Below are positions 1-8,657 of a stretch of 64,000 nucleotides of DNA, piece by piece (the stretch's first letter is position 1; the number at the start of each line of letters is the position of its first letter). The notes under the pieces were generated by a model. The model was not told the DNA's origin and made no database searches. It saw nothing but the letters and a program-made list of their open reading frames with translations. Origin of the DNA: Sinorhizobium terangae (GTDB taxonomy: Bacteria; Pseudomonadota; Alphaproteobacteria; Rhizobiales; Rhizobiaceae). The DNA lies in the NCBI RefSeq assembly GCF_029714365.1, contig NZ_CP121659.1:2542001-2606000 (forward strand), given 5' to 3'. Both the position numbers and the translations under genes were made by a program.

Positions 1-938
1 GCGCGCTGGTGCATATCTATCAGGATGGCTCCGTCCACCTCAATCATGGCGGCACCGAGATGGGACAGGGCCTGTATACCAAGGTGGCCCAGGTCCTCGC
101 CGACAGCTTCCAGATCGATATCGACCGGGTGAAGATCACCGCGACGACGACCGGCAAGGTGCCGAACACGTCGGCGACCGCGGCGTCGTCGGGCTCAGAC
201 CTCAACGGCATGGCCGCCTTCGATGCGGCCCGCCAGATCAAGGACCGTCTCGTCGCCTTCGCCGCCGAGCGCTGGCAAACCACCCCCGAACACGTCACTT
301 TCGTGGCGAATCATGTGAAGATCGGTGAGGAGCTCGTGCCCTTCCCGGATTTCATCCGCCAGGCTTACACGGCGCGCATTCAGCTCTCCGCCGCCGGCTT
401 CTACAAGACGCCGAAGATCCACTGGGATCGCGCGACGGGGCGCGGCACGCCATTCTACTATTTCGCCTACGGCGCCGCCGTCTCCGAGGTCTCGATCGAC
501 ACGCTGACGGGGGAATACCTTATCGACCGCGTCGACGTGCTGCACGATGTCGGCCGCTCGCTCAATCCGGCGATCGACCTCGGCCAGATCGAAGGCGGCT
601 TTGTCCAGGGCATGGGCTGGCTGACGACGGAAGAGCTCTGGTGGGATGAAAAGGGCCGCTTGAGGACGCACGCGCCCTCGACCTACAAGATTCCGCTCGC
701 CTCGGACCGGCCGAAAATCTTTAATGTGCGGCTCGCCGAGTGGTCGGAGAATGCCGAGAAAACCATCGGGCAATCGAAGGCGGTCGGGGAACCGCCCTTC
801 ATGCTGCCGATCTCCGTGCTGGAGGCTCTATCGATGGCGGTCGCCAGTGTCGCCGACTACCGCGAGTGCCCTCGCCTCGATACGCCGGCGACGCCGGAAC
901 GGATTTTGATGGCGGTGGAACGGCTGAGACGGATGTGA
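1..938 (+). CDS. xdhB: xanthine dehydrogenase large (molybdopterin) subunit, C-terminal part
   Basis: This is the C-terminal end of the molybdopterin subunit of xanthine dehydrogenase, which oxidises hypoxanthine and xanthine to urate. The reading frame is open to the left edge (frame starts at base 3), so the gene is cut by the window; the GTG at 9 is not a true start. The stretch NHGGTEMGQGL is the cofactor-binding signature, and the late GEPPFML carries the glutamate that acts as catalytic base in this family. The gene stands upstream of a LysR regulator, a urate oxidase and a guanine deaminase, which fits purine breakdown. The family assignment is firm; the xdhB name follows bacterial usage. 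Confidence 0.93.
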   Translation, partial: ALVHIYQDGSVHLNHGGTEMGQGLYTKVAQVLADSFQIDIDRVKITATTTGKVPNTSATAASSGSDLNGMAAFDAARQIKDRLVAFAAERWQTTPEHVTFVANHVKIGEELVPFPDFIRQAYTARIQLSAAGFYKTPKIHWDRATGRGTPFYYFAYGAAVSEVSIDTLTGEYLIDRVDVLHDVGRSLNPAIDLGQIEGGFVQGMGWLTTEELWWDEKGRLRTHAPSTYKIPLASDRPKIFNVRLAEWSENAEKTIGQSKAVGEPPFMLPISVLEALSMAVASVADYRECPRLDTPATPERILMAVERLRRM

Positions 939-1255
939 GGCCTCCAAAGACGGCCCCTCGCCCTACCGGAACATCTCGTCCTCCCGCCGGGGCGCGCCCC
1001 AATCCATGAAACCCATGTCTCTTTTCATGTGATCGGACAAGACCCTGATGTCCAGTCTCGGATTCGGGCGAAACAGGATCGAAGCCAGTCGCGAAATCGG
1101 ATCGATTGAAAGAAATACTTTTCTTTCAGGGTGTTCCAATGCGTCGCAAGTCATTTTAGCACCTTTGAAGTTGCTGAATTCGACTTGCAGCATGGCGCCA
1201 AAGGTGCTCGAATTCCAATCGAACATCCGTCTGCATGCATCAAGAGCACTTATCC
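939..1255. other. gene-free stretch upstream of the LysR gene
   Basis: No convincing gene is seen in these 317 bases. The stretch holds an inverted repeat with arms GAAAGAAA (1108-1115) and TTTCTTTC (1120-1127), which could be a regulator site. Around 1140-1175 a short segment vaguely resembles part of the mosaic repeat found complete at 4928-5032, but the match is too weak to call. Confidence 0.5.
1108..1127. promoter_or_regulatory. inverted repeat upstream of LysR gene
   Basis: Two perfect 8-base arms (GAAAGAAA and TTTCTTTC) are separated by four bases. The site lies about 130 bases upstream of the LysR start, in range for an autoregulatory or activator site. No protein can be assigned from sequence alone. 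Confidence 0.3.
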
Positions 1256-2155
1256 ATGAAAATGTCGAAGCAGTTCCCGCTGAACGCGCTAAGGGTCTTC
1301 GAGGCCACGGCCCGGCTCGGCAGTTTCACCAAGGCGGGCGACGAGCTCGGCATGACGCAGACGGCCGTCAGCTATCAGATCAAGCTCATCGAGGAGAATG
1401 TCGGTGAACCGCTGTTCCTGAGGCGCCCGCGGCAAATCACGCTGACGGAAGTGGGCCACCGGCTGGCGCCCAGGGTGACGGAAGCATTCGAGATGCTGCA
1501 GGAGGCGGTTGCCTCGGCGCGCGGCGACGCGGCATCCGCCCTGCTCATCAGTTCGACTGCGACCTTCGCGTCACAATGGCTCGCCCGCCATATCGGCTCA
1601 TTCCAGCTCGCCCATCCCAACATCGCCGTTCGGCTCTCGGCGAACGATGCGATGATCGATTTCAGCAAAGAGGCAGTGGACGTGGCGATCCGGTCCGGGT
1701 TGGGCGAATGGCCGGGTCTCGTCAGCCATCGGCTGATGAAGGTGGAGTTTGCACCCATGCTCAGTCCGGCGCTCGCTTCGACGGTCGGCGGGGTGAACGA
1801 ACCGCGAGACCTCCTGAAGCTCCGCATCATCGACCCTCAAGACCGTTGGTGGCCACTATGGTTTCGTGCCGCCGGCGTCCGCGATCCGGATCTCGAAGGT
1901 CGGGTTCCGACGCGGCTCGGCGCCCAATCCTTCGAGGCAGGCGCGGCGATCGCTGGGCAAGGTGTGGCGATCCTCACTCCTCAATTCTACGCCGATGACG
2001 TCGCGCTCGGTCGGCTTTATCAACCTTTCGATCTGCTCGGCAGCGAGGGCCACGACTACTGGCTGGTCTACCCGCATGCGCGACGCAACGTCGCAAAGAT
2101 CCGCAGTTTTCGCGACTGGATCCTTGCGGAGTTCAAACAGGATGGCTGCGCGTAG
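1256..2155 (+). CDS. LysR-family regulator, GcvA-like
   Basis: A 299-residue LysR-type transcription factor. The N-terminus has the winged helix-turn-helix (LNALRVFEATARLGSFTKAGDELGMTQTAVSYQI split over residues 7-40), followed by a periplasmic-binding-protein-like effector domain to the end. The family's usual length is about 300. ATG 1256 (MKMSKQFPLN) is preferred over ATG 1235 because LysR proteins normally begin only a few residues before the helix-turn-helix. It sits between xanthine dehydrogenase and urate oxidase genes in the same direction, so control of purine breakdown is the simplest guess; the effector is unknown. Confidence 0.85.
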   Translation: MKMSKQFPLNALRVFEATARLGSFTKAGDELGMTQTAVSYQIKLIEENVGEPLFLRRPRQITLTEVGHRLAPRVTEAFEMLQEAVASARGDAASALLISSTATFASQWLARHIGSFQLAHPNIAVRLSANDAMIDFSKEAVDVAIRSGLGEWPGLVSHRLMKVEFAPMLSPALASTVGGVNEPRDLLKLRIIDPQDRWWPLWFRAAGVRDPDLEGRVPTRLGAQSFEAGAAIAGQGVAILTPQFYADDVALGRLYQPFDLLGSEGHDYWLVYPHARRNVAKIRSFRDWILAEFKQDGCA

Positions 2156-2165
2156 ACCCTGTCAG

Positions 2166-2218
2166 TTAGCGCGGGATGCGGGCGGAAAGCCGTCCACACT
2201 TTTCCTCATTCCGCTCTA
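2166..2218. repeat. rhizobial intergenic palindromic repeat (family B)
   Basis: Just after the LysR stop lies a hairpin-forming element of the type GCGGGATGCGGGCGGAAA...TTTTCCTCATTCCGC, a common intergenic motif in Rhizobium and Sinorhizobium genomes as I remember them. Arms GCGGGATG/CATTCCGC pair with one wobble and GGAAA/TTTCC pairs perfectly. It may act as a transcript end or stabiliser between the LysR and urate oxidase genes. Confidence 0.6.
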
Positions 2219-2305
2219 CGCCTGTTGCGTGAATCGTCGAGAACGACCCTTCCCCGTTTCGGGTTTTTCTCGCAAGCTGCGTCGACAAAAAACGAGGGGA
2301 CCTGA

Positions 2306-3538
2306 ATGTACGAATACGCCATTGCCTGGGAATGGCTGGCCTTCGCCGCCCGCTGGCTGCATGTCGTCACCGCCATCGCCTGGATCGGCTCATCCTTTTA
2401 TTTCATCGCGCTCGACCTCGGCCTGGTGAAACGCGAGCATCTTCCTCCCGGCGCCTATGGCGAGGAATGGCAGGTGCATGGCGGCGGCTTCTACCATATC
2501 CAGAAATACCTGGTCGCACCGGCGGCGATGCCGGAGCATCTCACCTGGTTCAAGTGGGAATCCTACATGACGTGGCTCTCCGGCTTCGCCATGCTCTGCA
2601 TCGTCTACTATGGCGGCGCCGATCTTTTTCTGATCGACCGTCACGTGCTGGATATCTCGGCGACAACGGCGATCCTCATCTCGCTCGCCTCGCTCGGGAT
2701 CGGCTGGATTCTTTACGACCTTCTCTGCAAATCGCCGATCGGCAAGAATACCTGGGGGCTGATGGCGCTGCTTTATGTCGTGCTCGTCGCCATGGCGTGG
2801 GGCTACACGCAGGTGTTCACCGGTCGCGCGGCGTTTCTGCATCTTGGTGCCTTCACCGCCACCATCATGTCGGCCAACGTCTTCTTCATCATCATTCCCA
2901 ACCAGAAGATCGTCGTCGCCGACCTGATCGCAGGCCGCACGCCGGATCCGAAGCTCGGCGCCCAGGCCAAGCAGCGTTCCCTCCACAACAACTATCTGAC
3001 ACTGCCGGTCATCTTCTTCATGCTGTCGAACCACTACCCGCTCGCCTTCGCGACGGCTTTCAACTGGATCATCGCAGCGCTCGTCTTCCTGATGGGGGTG
3101 ACCATCCGCCATTGGTTCAACACCACCCACGCGCGCAAGGGCGAGCCGACCTGGACCTGGATCGTCACTGTGATCCTCTTCATCCTGATCATGTGGCTCT
3201 CGACAGTGCCGAAGGTGTTAACCGGCGAGGAACAGGCCGAGGCCGCGCCGGCCTTCAAGCGCTTCGCCGATAACGCGCATTTTCCAGCGGTGAAGGATAC
3301 GATCTCGACCCGCTGCAGCATGTGCCACGCAGCCGAGCCCGCTTACGAGGGCATTGCCCGCGCGCCGAACGGCGTCATACTCGAAAGCGACGCCGAGATT
3401 GCCGCCCATGCCCGGGAAATCTATATCCAGGCCGGGCGCAGCCATGCCATGCCGCCCGGCAACATAACCGACATGACGGCGGATGAACGCAGGCTGGTGA
3501 CCGCCTGGTTTGAAAGCGCCGTCGGGGAGACACGATGA
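2306..3538 (+). CDS. puuD: membrane urate oxidase with C-terminal cytochrome c domain
   Basis: A 410-residue integral membrane protein of the PuuD type, which oxidises urate to 5-hydroxyisourate and passes electrons to its own c-type haem domain rather than to oxygen directly. The first ~300 residues hold about eight hydrophobic membrane segments with conserved histidines early on (RWLHVVTAIAWIGSSFYF). The C-terminal part has the haem motif C337-S-M-C340-H341. A strong ribosome site (GAGGGGA) precedes ATG 2306. The stop overlaps the guaD start by four bases (ATGA), so the two are translationally coupled. It replaces a soluble uricase; none is seen in the window. Confidence 0.93.
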   Translation: MYEYAIAWEWLAFAARWLHVVTAIAWIGSSFYFIALDLGLVKREHLPPGAYGEEWQVHGGGFYHIQKYLVAPAAMPEHLTWFKWESYMTWLSGFAMLCIVYYGGADLFLIDRHVLDISATTAILISLASLGIGWILYDLLCKSPIGKNTWGLMALLYVVLVAMAWGYTQVFTGRAAFLHLGAFTATIMSANVFFIIIPNQKIVVADLIAGRTPDPKLGAQAKQRSLHNNYLTLPVIFFMLSNHYPLAFATAFNWIIAALVFLMGVTIRHWFNTTHARKGEPTWTWIVTVILFILIMWLSTVPKVLTGEEQAEAAPAFKRFADNAHFPAVKDTISTRCSMCHAAEPAYEGIARAPNGVILESDAEIAAHAREIYIQAGRSHAMPPGNITDMTADERRLVTAWFESAVGETR

Positions 3539-4851
3539 CAACCACCCTCATTCGCGGCCGCCTGCTGAGCTTCAACCGTGCCCCGCAAGCCATCGACGAC
3601 AGCGATGCCTATTCCTACGAAAGCGACGGCGCGCTGCTCATCGGGGACGGCGTGATCAAGGCGTCCGGGCCGTACACGGCAGTCAAGGCCGCAGCGCCGG
3701 AGGGCGTCGCGGAGATCGATCATCGCCCGCATCTGATCATGCCTGGCTTCATCGACACGCACCTTCACTTCCCGCAGATGCAGGTGATGGCCTCCTATGC
3801 CGCCAACCTGCTCGAATGGCTGAACACCTACACGTTTCCTGAGGAATGCCGGTTCGTCGAAACGGCGCATGCCGAACGCATTGCCGTTCATTTCTTCGAC
3901 GAGATGATCCGCCAAGGGACGACGACCGCGACTGCCTATTGCTCGGTCCACAGGGCTTCCGCCGACGCCTTCTTCGCCGAAAGCCTGAAGCGCGACATGT
4001 GCATGGTCGCCGGCAAGGTGATGATGGACCGCAACGCACCGCAAGGCCTGCTCGATACCCCTGAGATGAGCTATGACGAGACGCGGGCGGTCATTGCGGA
4101 CTGGCACGGCAAGGGCCGCAACCACGTCGCCATAACGCCGCGTTTCGCCATCACCTCGACCCCCGAGCAAATGGACGTCGCGAAATCGCTCGTTGGCGAA
4201 TTCCCGGACCTGCACGTGCAGACGCATCTTTCCGAGAACCGCGACGAGATCACCTACACCTGCGAACTCTATCCGGAAGCGAAGGACTATACCGACGTCT
4301 ATGCCCGCTACGGCCTGCTTGGACCGAAGAGCCTCTTCGGCCATTGCATCCATCTTTCCGATCGCGAAGCCGATGCCATGAGCGAGAGCGGCTCCGTCGC
4401 AGTCTTTTGCCCGACCTCGAACCTCTTCCTGGGCTCGGGACTCTTCCCGCTGCGCACCTTGACGCGCCGGCAGAAGCCGGTGCGCGTCTCCGTCGCCTCC
4501 GATATCGGTGGCGGCACCAGCTACTCGATGCTGAAGACACTCGACGAAGCCTACAAGATACTGCAACTGCAGGGCGAGCGGCTGAACCCTTTCGACAGCT
4601 TTCACCTGATGACCCGCGGCAATGCCGAGGCGCTGTCGCTCGTCGATCGCATCGGTACCCTGGAGCCAGGCACCGATGCGGATATTGTCGTCCTGAACAT
4701 GGCGGCGACACCCGCCATGGCGCTGCGCGCCGAAGTGGTCAATTCGCTGGCCGATGAGCTCTTCCTGCTGCAGACAATGGGGGATGATCGCGCGATCGTC
4801 GAGACCTATGTGGCGGGCCGTCCGGCCAAATCTTCGCTGGGTACCGACTGA
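3535..4851 (+). CDS. guaD: guanine deaminase
   Basis: A 438-residue amidohydrolase of the guanine deaminase family, converting guanine to xanthine, the substrate of the xanthine dehydrogenase encoded upstream. The metal-binding HxH is visible as DTHLHF (His76, His78), with later metal ligands in HLSENRDE, HCIHLSD and the aspartate of ASDIGGGTSYSM. Length is normal for the family. ATG 3535 overlaps the puuD stop and has GGGGAG upstream. Together with puuD and xdh it places guanine salvage-to-urate flow in one transcription unit. Confidence 0.94.
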   Translation: MTTTLIRGRLLSFNRAPQAIDDSDAYSYESDGALLIGDGVIKASGPYTAVKAAAPEGVAEIDHRPHLIMPGFIDTHLHFPQMQVMASYAANLLEWLNTYTFPEECRFVETAHAERIAVHFFDEMIRQGTTTATAYCSVHRASADAFFAESLKRDMCMVAGKVMMDRNAPQGLLDTPEMSYDETRAVIADWHGKGRNHVAITPRFAITSTPEQMDVAKSLVGEFPDLHVQTHLSENRDEITYTCELYPEAKDYTDVYARYGLLGPKSLFGHCIHLSDREADAMSESGSVAVFCPTSNLFLGSGLFPLRTLTRRQKPVRVSVASDIGGGTSYSMLKTLDEAYKILQLQGERLNPFDSFHLMTRGNAEALSLVDRIGTLEPGTDADIVVLNMAATPAMALRAEVVNSLADELFLLQTMGDDRAIVETYVAGRPAKSSLGTD

Positions 4852-4861
4852 ACCAAGTGAG

Positions 4862-4880
4862 AGGTCAATTTTTTTGACCT
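4862..4880. promoter_or_regulatory. inverted repeat AGGTCAA-N5-TTGACCT
   Basis: Perfect 7-base arms flank a loop of five T. No T-run follows the right arm, so it is not a typical intrinsic terminator. It lies between guaD and the lldD-type gene and could be an operator for the latter. Confidence 0.35.
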
Positions 4881-4927
4881 GTTCTCCCCCAAAGCTATTA
4901 CGCACCTCCCGAAATCGTGATAATGGC

Positions 4928-5032
4928 CCTACAGCGCCGTGCGTCTCACAGGACGCACAAAGGTCGCTGTAGCACTTTTGGGTTGCTGCATGGCTTTACC
5001 CTTGAGTTCGCTCGACTTGAGGAAACATGCAG
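4928..5032 (+). repeat. mosaic intergenic repeat family A, copy 1
   Basis: The element runs from CCTACAGCGCC to GAGGAAACATGCAG. Its first half (to GCACTTTTGGG) is shared with copies at 11085-11137 and 59265-59368, both on the other strand. The second half (TTGCTGCATG...GAGGAAACATGCAG) is shared only with the 59265 copy. An internal palindrome GTGCGTC/GACGCAC makes a hairpin. It looks like a rhizobial mosaic element of the RIME type. Confidence 0.75.
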
Positions 5033-5060
5033 TCGTCATCCATCGATGAAGGCCGTTCCC

Positions 5061-6215
5061 ATGACGCAAATCCTCGAAATCCGCGATCTCAAGGCGCTCG
5101 CCAAGCGGCGTGTTCCAAAACTCTTCTTCGACTATGCCGACAGCGGCGCCTGGACGGAGGGGACCTATCGCGCCAACGAGGAGGATTTTTCGAAGATCAA
5201 GCTGCGTCAGCGGGTTCTGGTCGACATGACCAACCGCTCGCTGGAAACGACGATGATCGGCCAGAAGGTGTCGATGCCGGTTGCACTTGCGCCGACAGGG
5301 CTCACCGGCATGCAGCATGCCGACGGAGAAATGCTGGCGGCACAGGCCGCGGAGGCTTTCGGGGTACCCTTCACGCTTTCAACCATGAGCATCTGCTCCA
5401 TCGAGGATGTCGCTTCGGTCACCACCAAGCCCTTCTGGTTCCAGCTTTATGTGATGCGCGAGCGCGAATTCGTACTGAACCTGATCGACCGCGCGAAGGC
5501 CGCCAAATGCTCGGCGCTCGTCCTGACGCTCGATCTGCAGATCCTCGGCCAGCGCCACAAGGACCTGCGCAATGGCCTTTCCGCACCGCCGCGCATGACG
5601 CCGAAGCACCTCTGGCAGATGGCGACCCGACCCGGCTGGTGCATGAAGATGCTCGGCACCAACCGGCGCACCTTCCGCAATATCGTCGGTCACGCCAAAA
5701 GCGTCACCGATCTTTCGTCGCTCGGCGCCTGGACCAACGAGCAGTTCGATCCGCAGCTTTCCTGGAAGGACGTCGAATGGATCAAGGAGCGCTGGGGCGG
5801 CCCGTTGATCCTCAAGGGAATCCTCGACCCCGAGGATGCGAAGATGGCCGCCAAGACCGGCGCCGACGCGATCGTCGTTTCGAACCACGGCGGGCGCCAG
5901 CTTGACGGAGCACCCTCGTCGATCAGCATGCTGCCACGCATCGTCGATGCCGTCGGACACCAGATCGAAGTCCATCTCGATGGCGGCATCCGCTCGGGCC
6001 AGGATGTGCTGAAGGCGATCGCACTCGGTGCGCAAGGGACGTTCATCGGCCGCCCCTTCCTCTACGGCCTCGGCGCCATGGGCAAGGAGGGCGTGACGCT
6101 CGCGCTCGAGATCATCCGCAAGGAGATGGACGTCACCATGGCCCTCTGCGGCAAGCGCAGCATCACCGACGTCGGCCGCGACATCCTCGCGGAGTACGAT
6201 CAGCTTCCGCGATAG
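5061..6215 (+). CDS. lldD: FMN-dependent alpha-hydroxy acid dehydrogenase (L-lactate dehydrogenase type)
   Basis: A 384-residue FMN enzyme of the lactate dehydrogenase/glycolate oxidase family, oxidising L-lactate or a related 2-hydroxy acid to the keto acid. The active-site histidine is in [12 protein letters not shown] (His276), and the C-terminal [19 protein letters not shown] holds the FMN phosphate site. ATG 5061 is chosen: GAAGG lies eight bases upstream, while the in-frame extension to 4917 would run through a repeat element and has no family similarity. The 3' end overlaps the convergent uraH gene by 16 bases. Its role among purine genes is unclear; lactate is the default substrate. 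Confidence 0.85.
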   Translation: MTQILEIRDLKALAKRRVPKLFFDYADSGAWTEGTYRANEEDFSKIKLRQRVLVDMTNRSLETTMIGQKVSMPVALAPTGLTGMQHADGEMLAAQAAEAFGVPFTLSTMSICSIEDVASVTTKPFWFQLYVMREREFVLNLIDRAKAAKCSALVLTLDLQILGQRHKDLRNGLSAPPRMTPKHLWQMATRPGWCMKMLGTNRRTFRNIVGHAKSVTDLSSLGAWTNEQFDPQLSWKDVEWIKERWGGPLILKGILDPEDAKMAAKTGADAIVVSNHGGRQLDGAPSSISMLPRIVDAVGHQIEVHLDGGIRSGQDVLKAIALGAQGTFIGRPFLYGLGAMGKEGVTLALEIIRKEMDVTMALCGKRSITDVGRDILAEYDQLPR

Positions 6216-6562
6216 GTGGAATAGCCGTAGGGCGAGAGCAGCAGCGGGACGTGATAGTGGCTTCCGGGATCGGCGATCCCGAAGCGCAAGGGGATGAGGT
6301 CGAGGAAGGCCGGCTTCGGAAGGACGACGCCCGTTGCCCGGAGATAGTCGCCGGCGTGGAAGACCAGTTCGTAATTGCCCGCCATGAAGGCCACGCCTTC
6401 GACCATCGGTCCGTCGACACGCCCGTCGCTGTTGGTGTGGACCGTGCGGATCAATTGCCGCTCCTCACCCTCCAGCCAATAAAGATCGATCCTCAGGCCC
6501 TCGGCCGGTTTGCCGAGCGCGGTGTCGAGGACATGGGTCGTAAGCCGCCCGGTCTTGCTCAT
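6200..6562 (-). CDS. uraH: 5-hydroxyisourate hydrolase (transthyretin-like)
   Basis: A 120-residue protein of the transthyretin-related family that hydrolyses 5-hydroxyisourate, the product of urate oxidase, to OHCU. It shows the N-terminal [14 protein letters not shown] with the active-site histidine, an internal basic stretch, and the diagnostic C-terminal YRGS. Length is typical. It is the last gene of a minus-strand run puuE-uraD-allA-uraH, 13 bases after allA, and overlaps the end of lldD. Confidence 0.96.
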   Translation of the reverse strand: MSKTGRLTTHVLDTALGKPAEGLRIDLYWLEGEERQLIRTVHTNSDGRVDGPMVEGVAFMAGNYELVFHAGDYLRATGVVLPKPAFLDLIPLRFGIADPGSHYHVPLLLSPYGYSTYRGS

Positions 6563-6575
6563 CGCTTGATTTCCT

Positions 6576-7073
6576 TCAGAAGGGAACGGGGATCACGAAG
6601 GGCTCGTCGTAGAAGAATTCTTCCAGATTGTTGCCCGGCCCTTCGCGGTCGACGACGATGAAATCGCTCGCTGCTTCGACCGCCATCAGCGGATGATGCC
6701 AGACATTGCGGCCATAATTGACCCCTTGCCGTCCGCTCGCCAGGAACACCCGGGGCCTGCCCGGGTGCCCGCCTTCATCCTCGGCCACGACCGCCAGCCA
6801 CGGCCGATCATCGAGCGGCGAGAAACTCTGGCTGCCGAGCGGATGGCGCTCCATCATCGTGACGGCATAGGGGAACGCGCGCGGTTGGCCGCGAAAGATG
6901 TTGATGATGACGCCGGCGCCCTCGCCCGACACGTCGGCGCGCGCAAGCGCGTGGAACCGTTCGGTGTTGCCGCCATTGATGAACCGCATCGATGCCGGAT
7001 CTGCTTCGATGACACTGCCAAACGGGGCGAAAGCCTCCTTCGTGAGGGGCTCGATCAAAAGCAGGCGCGACAT
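6576..7073 (-). CDS. allA: ureidoglycolate lyase
   Basis: A 165-residue cupin-like enzyme that splits ureidoglycolate into glyoxylate and urea, the last step of allantoin breakdown. Visible family features include [14 protein letters not shown] near the N-terminus and [14 protein letters not shown] with conserved histidines near the C-terminus. ATG 7073 ([13 protein letters not shown]) has GGAAG at a good distance and gives the normal length; an ATG seven codons upstream is less likely. It follows uraD after a 69-base gap and precedes uraH. The enzyme that would make ureidoglycolate (allantoicase) is not in the window. Confidence 0.92.
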   Translation of the reverse strand: MSRLLLIEPLTKEAFAPFGSVIEADPASMRFINGGNTERFHALARADVSGEGAGVIINIFRGQPRAFPYAVTMMERHPLGSQSFSPLDDRPWLAVVAEDEGGHPGRPRVFLASGRQGVNYGRNVWHHPLMAVEAASDFIVVDREGPGNNLEEFFYDEPFVIPVPF

Positions 7074-7142
7074 CAGGCTTCCGCTCTGCAGCATTCAGGC
7101 GCGCGGCTTGATGCCGAGGCGGAGAAGTCAGGGACGGCACTT

Positions 7143-7646
7143 TCAGGCATTTTCATCTCCGGGGAGCATGGATTTGAGCCGCAGTCGGGCGATCTGCTCC
7201 ACCTGCGCGCAGGCGGTTTCAAATTCTTCTTCCGCCGAATTGTCAATCCGCCTCTCGAAGGCTGCGAGAATGTCGTCCTTCGTCAGACCCTTGACCGCGA
7301 TGATGAAGGGGAAGCCGAATTTCTTCGTATAGGCCTTGTTGAGCTGAGTGAATCGCTGATGCTCCTCGGGTGAAAGGCGGTCCAGTCCGGCAGACGCCTG
7401 CTCGGCCCGGGAGTCGGCGGTCAGCTTGCCGGCGATCGCGAGCTTGCCGGCAAGATCCGGATGGGCTTTGAGGACCGCGCGGCGTTCGGCGGGAGACGCC
7501 GCACGAAACGCGTTGCAGAGTGCCGAATGGACGCTGCCGGCGGTCAGCCCGGCGGAAGCGGCGCGGTCGTAGGCGCGCTCGGCCACCCATGGCGAATGCT
7601 CGAAGACACCGCCGAAGCGAGCGACGAAGGCCTCCCTGTCAGACAT
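7143..7646 (-). CDS. uraD: OHCU decarboxylase
   Basis: A 167-residue 2-oxo-4-hydroxy-4-carboxy-5-ureidoimidazoline decarboxylase, making S-allantoin after UraH. The family hallmark HPDLAG with the catalytic histidine is present (LKAHPDLAGKLAIAG), followed by the helix with FGFPFIIAVKG. The start at 7646 overlaps the puuE stop by one base (TGATG), so the pair is translationally coupled. The frame stays open upstream inside puuE, but that extension has no family similarity. Confidence 0.95.
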   Translation of the reverse strand: MSDREAFVARFGGVFEHSPWVAERAYDRAASAGLTAGSVHSALCNAFRAASPAERRAVLKAHPDLAGKLAIAGKLTADSRAEQASAGLDRLSPEEHQRFTQLNKAYTKKFGFPFIIAVKGLTKDDILAAFERRIDNSAEEEFETACAQVEQIARLRLKSMLPGDENA

Positions 7647-8575
7647 CAGCGCACACCCTCCGGCTTGTGATGATCGTACCAATGGCGCGCAATGTCGATG
7701 CGCCGCGGGATCCAGACCTTGTCGTGGGACAGCACGTAATCGATGAAACGGGCGAGCGCAGCGGCACGGCCCGGACGGCCGACGAGGCGGCAATGCAGGC
7801 CGATGTTCATCATCTTCGGACTGCCTTCCTTGCCCTCCGCATAGAGCACGTCGAACGTGTCCTTGAGGTAGGTGAAGAACTGGTCGCCGGAATTGAACCC
7901 CTGATTGGTCGCAAAGCGCATGTCGTTCGCATCGAGCGTGTAGGGAATGATGAGATGCGGCTTGTCTGCGGTCAGTCCAGGAATCCAGTAGGGAAGCTCG
8001 TCTGCATAGGAATCGCAGGAGTAGAGAAAACCGCCCTCCTCCAGTACGAGCTTCAGCGTGTTGACCGAGGGCTTGCCCTGATAGATTCCGAGCGGCCGCT
8101 CGCCGGTCAGTTCCGTATGCAGGCGGACGACCTCGCGGATATGCTCGCGCTCGACCTCTTCCGGGAAATCCCTGTATTCGAGCCAGCGCAGTCCGTGGCT
8201 GGCGATCTCCCAGCCCGCCTCCTTCATCGCCGCGACCGCCTCGGGATTGCGCGCCATCGCAAGCGTTACGCCATAGACCGTGAGCGCGACGCCGCGGCTC
8301 GTGAACAGGCGCCACAGCCGCCAGAACCCGGCCCGGGCGCCATACTCGTAGATCGATTCCATGTTGAGATTGCGCTGGCCCGGCCAGGGCTGCGCGCCGA
8401 CGATCTCCGACAGCAGGCATTCGGACGCCGGGTCGCCATCGAGAATGCAGCTTTCGCCTCCCTCCTCGTAGTTCAGGACGAACTGCACGGCGATGTGTGC
8501 ATCACCCGGCCAGCGCACCTGCGGCGGCATGCGCCCGTAGCCGACGAGGTCGCGCGGATAGGAAGCCTCTGCCAT
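7646..8575 (-). CDS. puuE: allantoinase of the polysaccharide-deacetylase fold
   Basis: A 309-residue PuuE-type allantoinase, which opens allantoin to allantoate without a metal cofactor and is unrelated to the amidohydrolase AllB. It begins MAEASYPRDLVGYG with a GGGGTGA ribosome site. YPRDLVGYGRMPPQVRWPG, GWEIASHGLRWLEY and GIGLHCRLVGRPGR-type segments are typical of the family. It is the first gene of the puuE-uraD-allA-uraH run. Together these cover 5-hydroxyisourate to glyoxylate except for the allantoate-degrading step. Confidence 0.94.
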   Translation of the reverse strand: MAEASYPRDLVGYGRMPPQVRWPGDAHIAVQFVLNYEEGGESCILDGDPASECLLSEIVGAQPWPGQRNLNMESIYEYGARAGFWRLWRLFTSRGVALTVYGVTLAMARNPEAVAAMKEAGWEIASHGLRWLEYRDFPEEVEREHIREVVRLHTELTGERPLGIYQGKPSVNTLKLVLEEGGFLYSCDSYADELPYWIPGLTADKPHLIIPYTLDANDMRFATNQGFNSGDQFFTYLKDTFDVLYAEGKEGSPKMMNIGLHCRLVGRPGRAAALARFIDYVLSHDKVWIPRRIDIARHWYDHHKPEGVR

Positions 8576-8657
8576 CAAATCACCCCTTCGATTTTTCCGG
8601 AACGGTAGCACCGCGGACCGGATTGTCGAGATGAAATTGACGCTTCAGAGGGGGCGA

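Noticed and set aside
1140..1175. Possible fourth copy of repeat family A
   Set aside because: Only short scattered matches (TAGCAC, TTTG, GTTGCTG) remain and the palindromic core is missing.
3421..4905. Long minus-strand open frame opposite guaD
   Set aside because: It is the antisense shadow of a clear guanine deaminase gene, with no recognisable domain and no ribosome site.
4917..5060. N-terminal extension of lldD by 48 residues
   Set aside because: The extension is translated repeat element A and lacks family similarity; ATG 5061 has a good ribosome site.
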